Source: Planctomycetota bacterium | Lineage (GTDB): Bacteria > Planctomycetota > UBA11346 | Assembly (NCBI GenBank): GCA_947440715.1 | Contig: CANETI010000035.1 | Location: 1 to 11,548 of the forward strand | Reading direction: 5' to 3' | Length of the DNA stretch: 11,548 nucleotides | Shown here: positions 1 through 7,628 of the stretch, one piece after another | Numbering within the stretch: the stretch's first letter is position 1 | How the letters are laid out: every line of letters starts with the position of its first letter | The notes under the pieces: model-generated | What the model was told of the DNA's origin: nothing | The model's input: the letters and a program-made list of their open reading frames with translations, nothing else | Databases searched by the model: none | Translations under genes and position numbers: made by a program

Positions 1-1
1 G

Positions 2-511
2 AGTAGTGATAATGGCGGCTCTAAATTTTCAGATAACAGTCCATTATTTCATCAAAAAGGCAGTTTGTGGGAAGGTGGCATTCGCGTCCCTTGTCTAATG
101 CGTTGGCCCGGTCGTTTGCCTGCGGGTGTCGTGAGTAAACAGGTCGGTATCACCATGGATTTAAGCGCGACTTTTACTGCGATTGCTGGTGTTGTGCCGG
201 CAAAAGATCAACCTTTTGATGGAATTAATTTATTGCCCTTAGTCGAATCATCAGCCGCGCCACGTGAACGGACGCTCTGTTGGCGTATTGATAATAACGG
301 TACCGCTCGTCACCAAAAAGTCGTTCGCCAAGGGAATTGGAAATTTATGCTGGATGGGAAAACGGAATTACTCTTTGATTTAGCCGCTGACGTTGGTGAA
401 CGGCGTAATCTCTCCGTTAGTCATCCCGATATAGTAGCCAAATTAAAAGCTGAATTAACGGCGTGGGAAGCCGATGTTGCACGTGATAAACCAGAAATTT
501 TGGTCAAATAG
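2..511 (+). CDS. Sulfatase (arylsulfatase A-like, S1 family), C-terminal part
   Basis: The gene enters from the left edge; the open frame runs from base 2 to a TAG stop and gives the last 169 residues. The fragment opens with SSDNGG, which matches the S1 sulfatase Asp-Asn pair that binds the active-site calcium. About 15 residues later comes QKGSLWEGGIRVP, equivalent to the family's KGxxxEGGxRVP segment, whose Lys contacts the sulfate. MRWPGRLPAG, a DLSATFTAIAG helix and FDGINLLPL follow, as is normal in this fold. The end, with GNWKFML, ELLFDLAADVGERRNL and a final helix, is the usual C-terminal subdomain. The catalytic Cys/Ser that becomes formylglycine lies outside the window. The enzyme should hydrolyse sulfate esters, probably on polysaccharides, and such enzymes are normally exported. 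Substrate cannot be read from this part. A TTG at 65 is not the start, because conserved sequence continues upstream. Confidence 0.93.
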   Translation, partial: SSDNGGSKFSDNSPLFHQKGSLWEGGIRVPCLMRWPGRLPAGVVSKQVGITMDLSATFTAIAGVVPAKDQPFDGINLLPLVESSAAPRERTLCWRIDNNGTARHQKVVRQGNWKFMLDGKTELLFDLAADVGERRNLSVSHPDIVAKLKAELTAWEADVARDKPEILVK

Positions 512-545
512 ATAATACGCGATAACTACCGGTAAATTAAACTGA

Positions 546-1496
546 TTAAGCCGAGGCTAAATCGGTATTCATCGCATCTAACGCCGCGCGCGCTGCTCCG
601 GACCAGTCACGGTCTGTATTTTTCTGCCAGGCGGCAATAATTCCACGACTGGAATTCACTATCACGCCACGGCCATCAGAGCGAATGCCAGCGAGCGCAT
701 CTGCGGCGGAACCACCTTGGGCGCCGTAGCCTGGGACGAGGAAAATTGTATTTGGCATCAGTGTGCGTAAACGTTTGGCTTGCGCTGGGTAGGTGGCACC
801 GACCACGGCACCGACATCAGTGAGTCCACTTTTACCGGTGCGTTGTTGACCCCAGTGGTGGACTAATTGCGCCATCAATTCCATCGCTTGGTTGGCATCT
901 TCGGTGGCGGATTTCCCACGTACATTCTTTGCTAAGGCGATGTCTTGCAGGTCGCCGCTGGATGGATTGCTGGTTTTTACCAGAACAAACACGCCGCCGT
1001 GGCCTGGGGTTTTATTTAGAAAGGGCAAGACGCCGTCACTGCCCAGGTACCCATTGATGGTCAGCCATTCGCAGTTTAGTCCAGGGAGCGTGGTGCCTTT
1101 TAGGCCTGGTGCCTGTCCTAAAAAAGCCTGCTGATAATGTTCGGCGGTGGAACCAATGTCGCCGCGTTTCGCGTCCATGATAACGGGAACGCCAAGTTTA
1201 CGCGCGTAGCGTGCGGTGTCTTCTAAGGCTTTGACGCCAGCGTGACCATAAGCTTCGTAACACGCGGATTGCGGTTTGACCGCAGCGCAATGTCCGGCGA
1301 TGGCATCAAGTAGGCCGATATTAAATTTGAGGAACGCATCAGCGACGGCGATAGCGGTGTCGCCGTGTGCGGCGATGGCTGCATCAATGAGCGATTTCGG
1401 CAGCAATGCCGGGCGTGGGTCGAGTCCAACGCAGGCAATTGATTTGGTGCGTTCAATGGTGGCGTTCAGTTGGTCGGCTACGTGGTCAGCGGTCAT
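546..1496 (-). CDS. pyrF: Orotidine 5'-phosphate decarboxylase, type 2
   Basis: PyrF decarboxylates OMP to UMP, the last step of de novo pyrimidine synthesis, in the cytoplasm. With the start chosen here the protein has 316 residues, in the range of the longer type 2 (mycobacterial-like) family rather than the roughly 230-residue E. coli type. Visible motifs are GLDPRP (24-29), KFNIGLLDA (57-65), VKPQSACYE (73-81), the catalytic DAKRGDIGSTA (108-118) with its Asp-Lys-x-x-Asp set, VPGYGAQGG (254-262) and NSSRGI (281-286) for phosphate binding. The frame stays open 61 codons further upstream, but that stretch is the translated palindromic repeat element, so MTADH at 1494-1496 is the better start. 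No clear Shine-Dalgarno precedes it. The gene converges on the sulfatase gene with 34 bp between the stops. No canonical intrinsic terminator is visible there. Function is secure; the exact start is less so. Confidence 0.95.
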   Translation of the reverse strand: MTADHVADQLNATIERTKSIACVGLDPRPALLPKSLIDAAIAAHGDTAIAVADAFLKFNIGLLDAIAGHCAAVKPQSACYEAYGHAGVKALEDTARYARKLGVPVIMDAKRGDIGSTAEHYQQAFLGQAPGLKGTTLPGLNCEWLTINGYLGSDGVLPFLNKTPGHGGVFVLVKTSNPSSGDLQDIALAKNVRGKSATEDANQAMELMAQLVHHWGQQRTGKSGLTDVGAVVGATYPAQAKRLRTLMPNTIFLVPGYGAQGGSAADALAGIRSDGRGVIVNSSRGIIAAWQKNTDRDWSGAARAALDAMNTDLASA

Positions 1497-1554
1497 GGGT
1501 GGGTATCGTGGGGGAAGTGGGAGAAGTGCTAGTCTGGAATCTGGGAGACATTTA

Positions 1555-1763
1555 GAAGTCCGGAAGTCCGGAAGTCCTGCCTGATCATTGATCTCTGTCA
1601 TATACGAGCGTGCATTCAATAGCTGCAGAAAGGCTGGGGCCAATATATTCAGTCGTATTATTATATTAAAACCTGGCACCAGCCTTTCTGCAGCTGCACC
1701 TCAATCGTCCATAGTCCAGTAAATGTTGACCACGCAAGACTTCCGGACTTCCGGACTTCCGGA
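1555..1763. repeat. Palindromic intergenic element with inverted 8-bp tandem repeats
   Basis: The left end (1555-1577) is three tandem copies of an 8-bp unit, GAAGTCCG. The right end (1738-1762) carries three copies of the same unit in opposite orientation (GACTTCCG). Nested inside is a second inverted repeat: 1621-1641 pairs with 1675-1695 at 20 of 21 positions, including a perfect 17-bp core (AGCTGCAGAAAGGCTGG and its complement). The 33-bp loop at 1642-1674 is AT-rich. The sequence between outer and inner arms (1578-1620 against 1696-1737) is only partly complementary. The element starts 4 bp after the stop codon of the DUF6687-like gene and fills the gap before pyrF. It encodes no credible protein. 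I read it as a MITE- or REP/BIME-like repeat that can fold into a long hairpin; mobility is inferred from structure alone, since no second copy lies in this window and no target duplication is clear. Confidence 0.8.
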
Positions 1764-1766
1764 GGT

Positions 1767-2732
1767 TTAATGAATAACGGAAAGCGCCTGCCACACCCTA
1801 TCAAACGATAATGAAGACGGTGCCAGTTTCGTGTCGCTGACGCAGGTAAGCAAACAAACGTAGCCATACTGGCGCGATGCCGGTTCAGTAATCCAACGGC
1901 ATGGGCTTTTTTCCTGTTGTTGTAGGCGCTCCGCTACAGCAGTGAGATCTGGCCAAACCATGGTCGGTCGTTTGACGGTGCGAGCCCAGGAGTGGCGTGG
2001 CGCGTCGAACTGAAAAATAATTCCTTTGCTCGTATGCATGGCCAATAATTGATACTGTTGCGCTGTTGCAATACGCGACAGCGCCCATTCGGGGAGATCA
2101 TCGGCGCGATTGACAACGCGAAAACTATCGGTGTGACCGTGGACGGCATGCCATTCCACACCGAAGAGATCCGTTGATTGGTGAAGTGTAAAACCCGTTT
2201 TAGTTATCAGCGCTTGTTGTACGGCAATTACCCGTGCAATTTGAGCGTCACGTTCCACGTCAGGTTTATTGGCATAGGCAATAATGGAGGGCATCGTGGC
2301 GGTTACGAGATCATATAGTCGTTGTTCCCAACCGTCCCCGCTTAGTGCGGCATCTCGCATGAGCTGATGGAGCAGTAACATCAGGCGAAATCCCGCCTCG
2401 GTGGTCCATTCAGAGAAATCACCGGATTCAGCCGCCGCGATTAATAATTCGCGATGTGGGAGAAGTTCTTGCGGGCGGCAAGCAACAGCTACCGCCAGTA
2501 AGCCATCGGCATCGACATGATCGTTGACGGCAAAATCAAAACCACTCAGCCAGCGAGCGGGATCGCGGGCGGCATTGAGGAGTATTTCGGTACTCGTGTC
2601 CGCGACCAGTTCGTCTGGTGTAACCGGAGCATCTTTCCAGTGGCTGTAGGTCACTGCCCCAGCAACGCCGCAATCTATAATTAAACTGTTGGCAGGAATA
2701 ATATCCTGAGCTTGCACGAACCGTGGACGCAT
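1767..2732 (-). CDS. DUF6687-like protein with a DHH-like NDHVDADG motif
   Basis: This 321-residue soluble protein has no signal peptide or membrane segment. From memory it matches the pattern of the DUF6687 family: YSHWKDAP near residues 29-36, DTSTEILL (45-52), NDHVDADGL (70-78), HRELLIAAAESGDF (93-106) and a C-terminal RPTMVWPDLTAVAERL followed by RWITEP. The HVDADG stretch looks like the metal-binding D-x-D-G motif of DHH phosphoesterases (RecJ, NrnA and relatives), but I see no second DHHA1-type domain, so a phosphoesterase function is only a suggestion. The start ATG overlaps the stop of the upstream 544-residue protein gene by one base (TAATG), which indicates translational coupling. 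No reaction has been assigned to the family as far as I know. The coding call is firm; the family name is recalled, not searched. Confidence 0.72.
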   Translation of the reverse strand: MRPRFVQAQDIIPANSLIIDCGVAGAVTYSHWKDAPVTPDELVADTSTEILLNAARDPARWLSGFDFAVNDHVDADGLLAVAVACRPQELLPHRELLIAAAESGDFSEWTTEAGFRLMLLLHQLMRDAALSGDGWEQRLYDLVTATMPSIIAYANKPDVERDAQIARVIAVQQALITKTGFTLHQSTDLFGVEWHAVHGHTDSFRVVNRADDLPEWALSRIATAQQYQLLAMHTSKGIIFQFDAPRHSWARTVKRPTMVWPDLTAVAERLQQQEKSPCRWITEPASRQYGYVCLLTCVSDTKLAPSSLSFDRVWQALSVIH

Positions 2733-4366
2733 TAGCGACCTCGTATTGCCCGCGCTTCTTTTGCGATGTCGTCATTACCACGCGCGAGATAGTCTAAACC
2801 GCGATTGGCTTCAGTCGTTCGTCCGAGTGCCAGATAGGATTTTACGATTAATAATAAAGCCGGGCGGCCTTCAGGGGCATCAGCATTGATGGCAGACACC
2901 GCGTTAACGACCTCTTCAGGACGTTCGGTTTTCAGCAAGGCACGCGCGTGGTCGAGACGAATTTCATCAGTTACGATTTCGACCGGGGCGCCCATGATTG
3001 CAGTAATGGCATCGCGTGGTCGATCTTTGATAATTAAGAGGTGAACTTGTTCGTGTAAGGCAGTTTTACCAATACTGGTAAAACGCAGGCTTTCGTAGAG
3101 ATCACAAGCGCCATTGATATTGTCCGTGGCCATTAAAAGTCGAGCATCGGTGAGTATTTGTAAGGGATCAGTATGTTGGACAGGCACACCGCTTGCCGGT
3201 GCTCGACGACCATCAAGGTTTTCGTTTACGACAACTGGTGGAGGCGCAGTTGGTTGCGTATAACGATTGGCCGTGCGTGGGTTTCCCGGTGGCAAGGTGC
3301 GTGTTTCGGCTAATTTATCGTAATATTCACGATCAACGGCATCGGAAGCGATGATGACATCTTTTGCTGCCAGTGTTGGTGTCGTCGTAGTTGTTGCAGT
3401 TGGCGCTTCATAGGCTTTGCCATGCACGACAATATCCGGTTGTGTTACTGGAATTATTTTTTCTGGTGGTGGAGTGACGACGGTTGGCGTTGCCACCGCT
3501 GGAGTTGGCGTTGGTTCATTGACCGCTGCCCCAGGTGGAGGCGCAACGGCGGCGGTTGGATTAACTTTTGATGGAGGCGCAATGGTTTTGGTTGGCAACG
3601 GTTTAATCGGGCCGGCACCAACTTCGGCTAACGTGGGTAAAGTGGCGACTGCTTGAGCCAAGGTTAATTCAGGAACGACCGGCTCAGTTTTCATCGGTTC
3701 GATATTAAAACTGCGACTGGGTGAAATGGTGACGTTGCGGGCCATATCAGTGATAACTAAGCGCAATTGCACATCGCGAGATTCTGGTGTGACGGGAATA
3801 ACTAATTCAGCCGCACCGTCTTTGCCGCCGCGATGCATGGTCGTAAAACGAGCGCCGAGGTCGGTGCTTGCCTCAATGGCGATGGGTTCTTTGTCTAAAT
3901 GTAGATCTGTAATTGACCAAGTAACGCGCACGACGGCCTTTTGTGCCGAACGTCCAATAAGCGTGGCATCAAACGAAACAATGGTTGGTGCAACCGTGTC
4001 GACAATTAAAAGATAGGGGGGAATTTGACCGGGCTTAGGATCGGGTTCGGCGACACCGTTGCGGTAGGTGGTGCAGGGCATCACGCCGTAGGTGCCATCG
4101 GCATCAACTCGGAAAGGAAATTTTGGTAATTCAACCGCGTCGGCAGCGACCTGCATCTCATGCAGCATGAGCCAATTTTTACCTTCATCGTTGGTGATGA
4201 ATAAACGGGATTTTAAAACCGTTCCTGGTTTATCCACATTACTCAACGGTAATGGCTGTTGCAGTTTGTTGGTGTAGAGCACCTGCGGAGAATCGGCCGT
4301 GTGGCCGTATGGGGCCACACTCATAAGCGTGGCGACTAATAAATAGGTAGGGATACGACCAGGCAT
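2732..4366 (-). CDS. Exported protein: Ig-like region, Pro/Thr-rich linker, TPR-like C-terminus
   Basis: The protein has 544 residues from the start chosen here. It opens with a signal peptide (MPGRIPTYLLVATLMSVAPY, likely cleaved near GHTA-DS at 21-26). Residues about 30-225 are beta-rich, with RLFITNDEGKNW, FRVDADGTYGV, LLIVDTVAPTIV and VRVTWSITD. This layout resembles an Ig-like region I know from planctomycete secreted proteins. Residues 226-400 form a low-complexity Pro/Thr/Ala linker. Residues 400-544 are helical with TPR-like character (ARLLMATDNINGACDLYESL, then ALLLIVKSYLALGRTTEANRGLDYL). No catalytic motif is seen, and a structural or binding role in the periplasm or envelope is most likely. 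The open frame extends to an ATG at 4414, but GAGGAG sits six bases before the ATG at 4364-4366, and the promoter would leave only about five bases of leader before 4414. The next ATG upstream (4367-4369) is also possible. The gene is coupled to the DUF6687-like gene by a one-base overlap. Confidence 0.75.
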   Translation of the reverse strand: MPGRIPTYLLVATLMSVAPYGHTADSPQVLYTNKLQQPLPLSNVDKPGTVLKSRLFITNDEGKNWLMLHEMQVAADAVELPKFPFRVDADGTYGVMPCTTYRNGVAEPDPKPGQIPPYLLIVDTVAPTIVSFDATLIGRSAQKAVVRVTWSITDLHLDKEPIAIEASTDLGARFTTMHRGGKDGAAELVIPVTPESRDVQLRLVITDMARNVTISPSRSFNIEPMKTEPVVPELTLAQAVATLPTLAEVGAGPIKPLPTKTIAPPSKVNPTAAVAPPPGAAVNEPTPTPAVATPTVVTPPPEKIIPVTQPDIVVHGKAYEAPTATTTTTPTLAAKDVIIASDAVDREYYDKLAETRTLPPGNPRTANRYTQPTAPPPVVVNENLDGRRAPASGVPVQHTDPLQILTDARLLMATDNINGACDLYESLRFTSIGKTALHEQVHLLIIKDRPRDAITAIMGAPVEIVTDEIRLDHARALLKTERPEEVVNAVSAINADAPEGRPALLLIVKSYLALGRTTEANRGLDYLARGNDDIAKEARAIRGR

Positions 4367-4372
4367 CATGAA

Positions 4373-4378
4373 CTCCTC
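4373..4378 (-). promoter_or_regulatory. Shine-Dalgarno GAGGAG that fixes the start of the 544-residue protein
   Basis: On the minus strand GAGGAG is followed by TTC and two consecutive ATG codons. Spacing is three bases to the first ATG and six to the second, so the second (4364-4366) fits better. It is the clearest ribosome binding site in the window; most other genes here show none. Confidence 0.7.
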
Positions 4379-4425
4379 AATCACGGGCGGGCGAACTATA
4401 GGCCTCAGACTCATTTCGGAAGTGG

Positions 4426-4454
4426 ATCATACCGCAGCCGCCGTTTAGTCACAA
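4426..4454 (-). promoter_or_regulatory. Sigma70-type promoter for the 544-residue/DUF6687 gene pair
   Basis: Reading the minus strand, TTGTGA (4449-4454, four of six to consensus) is separated by exactly 17 bases from TATGAT (4426-4431, five of six). Transcription would begin near 4419 and give a leader of about 50 bases that includes the GAGGAG site. Position and spacing are good. It would let the pair be expressed apart from the upstream 1030-residue protein gene. No operator is evident. Confidence 0.55.
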
Positions 4455-4535
4455 AAACGAGCATTTTTCCTTATGGAAGTCGGGTTCCCAACGCACCTTC
4501 CAACCGGTCTGGTGGGTGATGCAGCGAGGAAACGA

Positions 4536-7500
4536 TTACCACAGGAAGTCTAAACCAAACAGGCCTTTGACGTCTTCTTTGCCATCCAGTTGATAGGCGA
4601 TGCCGATTCCAGGATTCAGCATTAATTCCCACACCATCCAATTCATGTGGATATTCGCACCAACGGAGCGATACCAATCGCCATTCCCGTTGAGGCTATC
4701 GGTTGAGGCTTTCGCGCCGTCGAAAAACAATTCGAGGATGGTTTGACGATCAACAAACGGGGTAGTGCTGTGACCCCAGAATGGTCGCCAAATGGGTGTC
4801 CGATAGGCGACGCTGCCACCAACTAAATAAGGGCCTAAAGCCGTGGTGGTGGTGTATCCGCGTGGTAATTGATTGAGATTAAAAGTGCCGCCGACGGAAA
4901 ATTGATTTTGTAAATAATTATCGCCGTCACTCCATCCTACAGCGCCACCAAATACTAGTTGCTGGCCATAACGTGGCCAAAAGCTGAGGACGTAACTGCC
5001 TCTGCCAATGACTCGATCCAGATCAAGCTCGCCACCAAATCCACTGTGGCGATAATTCACGGCAAAACTGGTGCCGTCTTCCAAGGTGTAACTGGTGGGG
5101 AACATCGTGCTGTCACTATAAGCCAGCGTTGCTTCTGCGTAGTGTTCGACATCCGTGAAAATTGGAGCCGAACTAGCCGGATTCAGCCCATCATATTTTT
5201 TGGTCGCACTATGAATGGGTCGATATTCGGCAATGCCACCTGCTACGTATAATTGAAAACGCCGACGAAAACCAGTCAGCCCATGACCAAGGCGTGCTTC
5301 GGCACTGCGGACATTTTCGGCATAGTCATATAATTGCCCGCTGGCTGAAATTTGGTCGTCATACGAACGTTCCGATTGCCAGGCGACCGCACCGACATCA
5401 ATTGACCAACCACCATAGGCATAACTTGCTAAACCAACGGGTGAGCCTTCGCTTAAACCAATGCCAGCAGAGCCAATCATTTGGTGTGAGAAAATAGGAT
5501 CGGCCATTAATCCGACGATGCCAAATCCGCCTTCAGGAACCGCCATCGTGGTGGGTGTCCAAAACAACGGACGAATTTCGGTCAGGCCACGGTACGGTTT
5601 AATGTCAATTGCCGCAGCATCACCTGGATCATTCGGTAACGCTAATTTTTGTCGTGCCGCCCCAACGGCGTTTTTATCTGGTTCTATTTTTTGTTTGGAG
5701 AGTTGCGCGCGTTTACCGACCGCCTGCGCGGCAACGGGCGCTGGCCACGCCAAGGTTAATTGCGGAGTTGCATCTGGCCACGTCGCTGGGTCATTGGCGA
5801 TACGGGCGAGAAATGGTCCGCCTCGATCATGATCAATAATGGCTAGTTCTTTTCCATCTGGTGACGGTACGCAGGCTAAAACGCCACCAACGGTATTGGT
5901 AACTGAAACTAATTGCCCAGGCTTACTAGGATCAAGTCGATAGGCGTTCGCGACACCGCTGTGGTCAGCGCAAAAATACAGTTGTGCGCCATCTGCCGTC
6001 CAGGCGGGATGCAAAATGCGACCAGGGATTTGCGCTAATACCGTGGGTTCGCTCAACGTGAATTGACCAGGTGTTTTTTGTTCGATATCGGCGAGTAATA
6101 AACGCGAACCATTGCGATCCGTTTCGATCCACGTCAGCGCGGAGGTTCCTGGGCGAAAGGTTGGGCTCCAGGGGATGCCGGTGGTTTTCAGACGCTGGAT
6201 GGCGCCATCTTCATGCGTGTCCCACATCAAACCCTTATCGTGTTTAACCTCAGAAATCACCAATGATTGCGTACCATTCCCATTGAGTTGAATTGCAGCG
6301 ACCTGAAAGGTATTTGACCAAGCGACGGTCCCAATGGTGGCACTGACTCGTTTAATATCGGGTTGCAGTAGTCGCTGAGAGGCCAGCTTCATCTGCCGCC
6401 CTTCGCTCATTATGATATTCACCAACGAACGATTCCACGGATCCGTTTTAATATCGGCTTCGCTATAAATCAGCGTGCCATCAGGCAGGCTACGGGCTTG
6501 AGACATGCTATACGCCGATCGCCACGCCGATGATTTATCTCCGTTCGCAGCTACGCGAACAAAAATGGGATCGGCGTAGGGATCATTATAGGCGGCAAAT
6601 AATTGCCCATTCGGCAACCACGCCGGAGCCGCAACGGTGCCATTTTCAGGGGTCAGTCGTTTTGCTGTGGTTATTGGTTTACTGGACAACACCTGCATCG
6701 CCTGATGTTGTTCCGTGGCCAAGGCCTGTCGTGCTTCTGCGATTAACGTCAAATGATCTTTGCCAAGTAATAATTCTGGTCCGCCATTAAAAGCAAAAGC
6801 CCAGCGGTGTTGTTGGCGTTCAATTAATTGCCACATGTTGGCGCGATCACCGTAGGCGGCATCCAAATAACGCGTGTAAGCAACGCCGTATAAATAACTG
6901 CGTGAACCGAATGGCCATTCATGATAGCTCAATCGCCAATCGCCTGCTTCAGGTATCTTTCCTGCAGTGGCGTCTAATCGCCAGACCATGTGGGTTAAAC
7001 TATCACGCCCACGTCCGGACCATACCGGACTGGTGGCGTATTCGGTTTCCGCCCACTGCGCGCTGCCTTCGTGCCAGAAAGACGGCATGGTTTGGTGCGC
7101 TGGTGTGGACAGGTAAGCAATCGCCAAGCTCAGCGGATCATTGGGCAGGATACGACCAAAAATATTGCTCAAAGTTCTACGAAAGCCATTCGGATCAACA
7201 TCGTTACTGATGTGATGCGCAATTTCGTGGACCAGCGTGCGTTCAAATTCTTGGTAACCAGTATAAATAGACGACTGCTGTAAGGCAGGTGCTAATTGCA
7301 CATTGATAATCGGAAATGGGGTGACGGTCGAAAATCCATTGTGGGTGTCTAAATCATCCGTCACCAACAACACTAACCGGCGCGGTTGATATCCGGCGTC
7401 TTTTGCCATCGCCGCATAAACGACTTCAGCGCGTGCGATAATCGGCTTGAGCGCTTCGGCAGCAACCGTTGGCACCAAGGCATGTAAATGCGCGGTATCA

Positions 7501-7628
7501 ATGACGGACAGGCGCTCATTGGGTTTGGTGAAAGCATCACTTGCGGTAATGAGGTTTGGCGCCGTGAGTGAAGCCAAGGCCAGCGTGGAGAGGGTAAAAA
7601 CGAGTGACCGTGGAGGGGGGCAATGCAT
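4536..7628 (-). CDS. Peptidase-propeller-outer membrane beta-barrel fusion protein
   Basis: The 1030-residue protein starts with a signal peptide (residues 1-30, hydrophobic SLVFTLSTLALASL). Residues about 50-310 are a metallopeptidase-like domain: HEIAH at 134-138 fits HExxH, and WHEGSAQWAE at 185-194 supplies the downstream Glu typical of gluzincins (peptidase MA-like). Residues about 320-630 look like a TolB/PD40 beta-propeller, with repeats such as PAWLPNGQLFAAY, WSPTFRPGTSALTW, PAWTADGAQLYF and PSPDGKELAI. Residues about 680-1030 alternate aromatic strands and glycine turns. They include FSVGGTFNLNQLPRGY (910-925), like the conserved RGY region of BamA/Omp85-type barrels, and end in FLW, a usual outer-membrane C-terminus. 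I infer an outer-membrane protein that exposes a peptidase and propeller in the periplasm; substrate is unknown. No Shine-Dalgarno precedes the ATG, but no other ATG preserves the signal peptide. A 169-bp gap separates it from the next gene. Confidence 0.85.
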   Translation of the reverse strand: MHCPPPRSLVFTLSTLALASLTAPNLITASDAFTKPNERLSVIDTAHLHALVPTVAAEALKPIIARAEVVYAAMAKDAGYQPRRLVLLVTDDLDTHNGFSTVTPFPIINVQLAPALQQSSIYTGYQEFERTLVHEIAHHISNDVDPNGFRRTLSNIFGRILPNDPLSLAIAYLSTPAHQTMPSFWHEGSAQWAETEYATSPVWSGRGRDSLTHMVWRLDATAGKIPEAGDWRLSYHEWPFGSRSYLYGVAYTRYLDAAYGDRANMWQLIERQQHRWAFAFNGGPELLLGKDHLTLIAEARQALATEQHQAMQVLSSKPITTAKRLTPENGTVAAPAWLPNGQLFAAYNDPYADPIFVRVAANGDKSSAWRSAYSMSQARSLPDGTLIYSEADIKTDPWNRSLVNIIMSEGRQMKLASQRLLQPDIKRVSATIGTVAWSNTFQVAAIQLNGNGTQSLVISEVKHDKGLMWDTHEDGAIQRLKTTGIPWSPTFRPGTSALTWIETDRNGSRLLLADIEQKTPGQFTLSEPTVLAQIPGRILHPAWTADGAQLYFCADHSGVANAYRLDPSKPGQLVSVTNTVGGVLACVPSPDGKELAIIDHDRGGPFLARIANDPATWPDATPQLTLAWPAPVAAQAVGKRAQLSKQKIEPDKNAVGAARQKLALPNDPGDAAAIDIKPYRGLTEIRPLFWTPTTMAVPEGGFGIVGLMADPIFSHQMIGSAGIGLSEGSPVGLASYAYGGWSIDVGAVAWQSERSYDDQISASGQLYDYAENVRSAEARLGHGLTGFRRRFQLYVAGGIAEYRPIHSATKKYDGLNPASSAPIFTDVEHYAEATLAYSDSTMFPTSYTLEDGTSFAVNYRHSGFGGELDLDRVIGRGSYVLSFWPRYGQQLVFGGAVGWSDGDNYLQNQFSVGGTFNLNQLPRGYTTTTALGPYLVGGSVAYRTPIWRPFWGHSTTPFVDRQTILELFFDGAKASTDSLNGNGDWYRSVGANIHMNWMVWELMLNPGIGIAYQLDGKEDVKGLFGLDFLW

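Noticed and set aside
1660..1665. TATAAT on the minus strand in the loop of the palindromic element, as a pyrF promoter
   Set aside because: It is a perfect -10 hexamer, but no -35 lies at 16-18 bp (GAAAGG at 17) and there is no extended -10. It lies in AT-rich sequence where such words are common. Not listed as a promoter, though it is the best candidate for pyrF.
1621..1695. The inner inverted repeat as an intrinsic terminator for the DUF6687-like gene
   Set aside because: The stem is long, but the loop is 33 bases and no T run follows on either strand.
4452..4471. AAAAACGAGCATTTTT as a terminator after the fusion-protein gene
   Set aside because: Only A/T pairs could form the stem and there is no G/C core. 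Termination after this gene remains unexplained.
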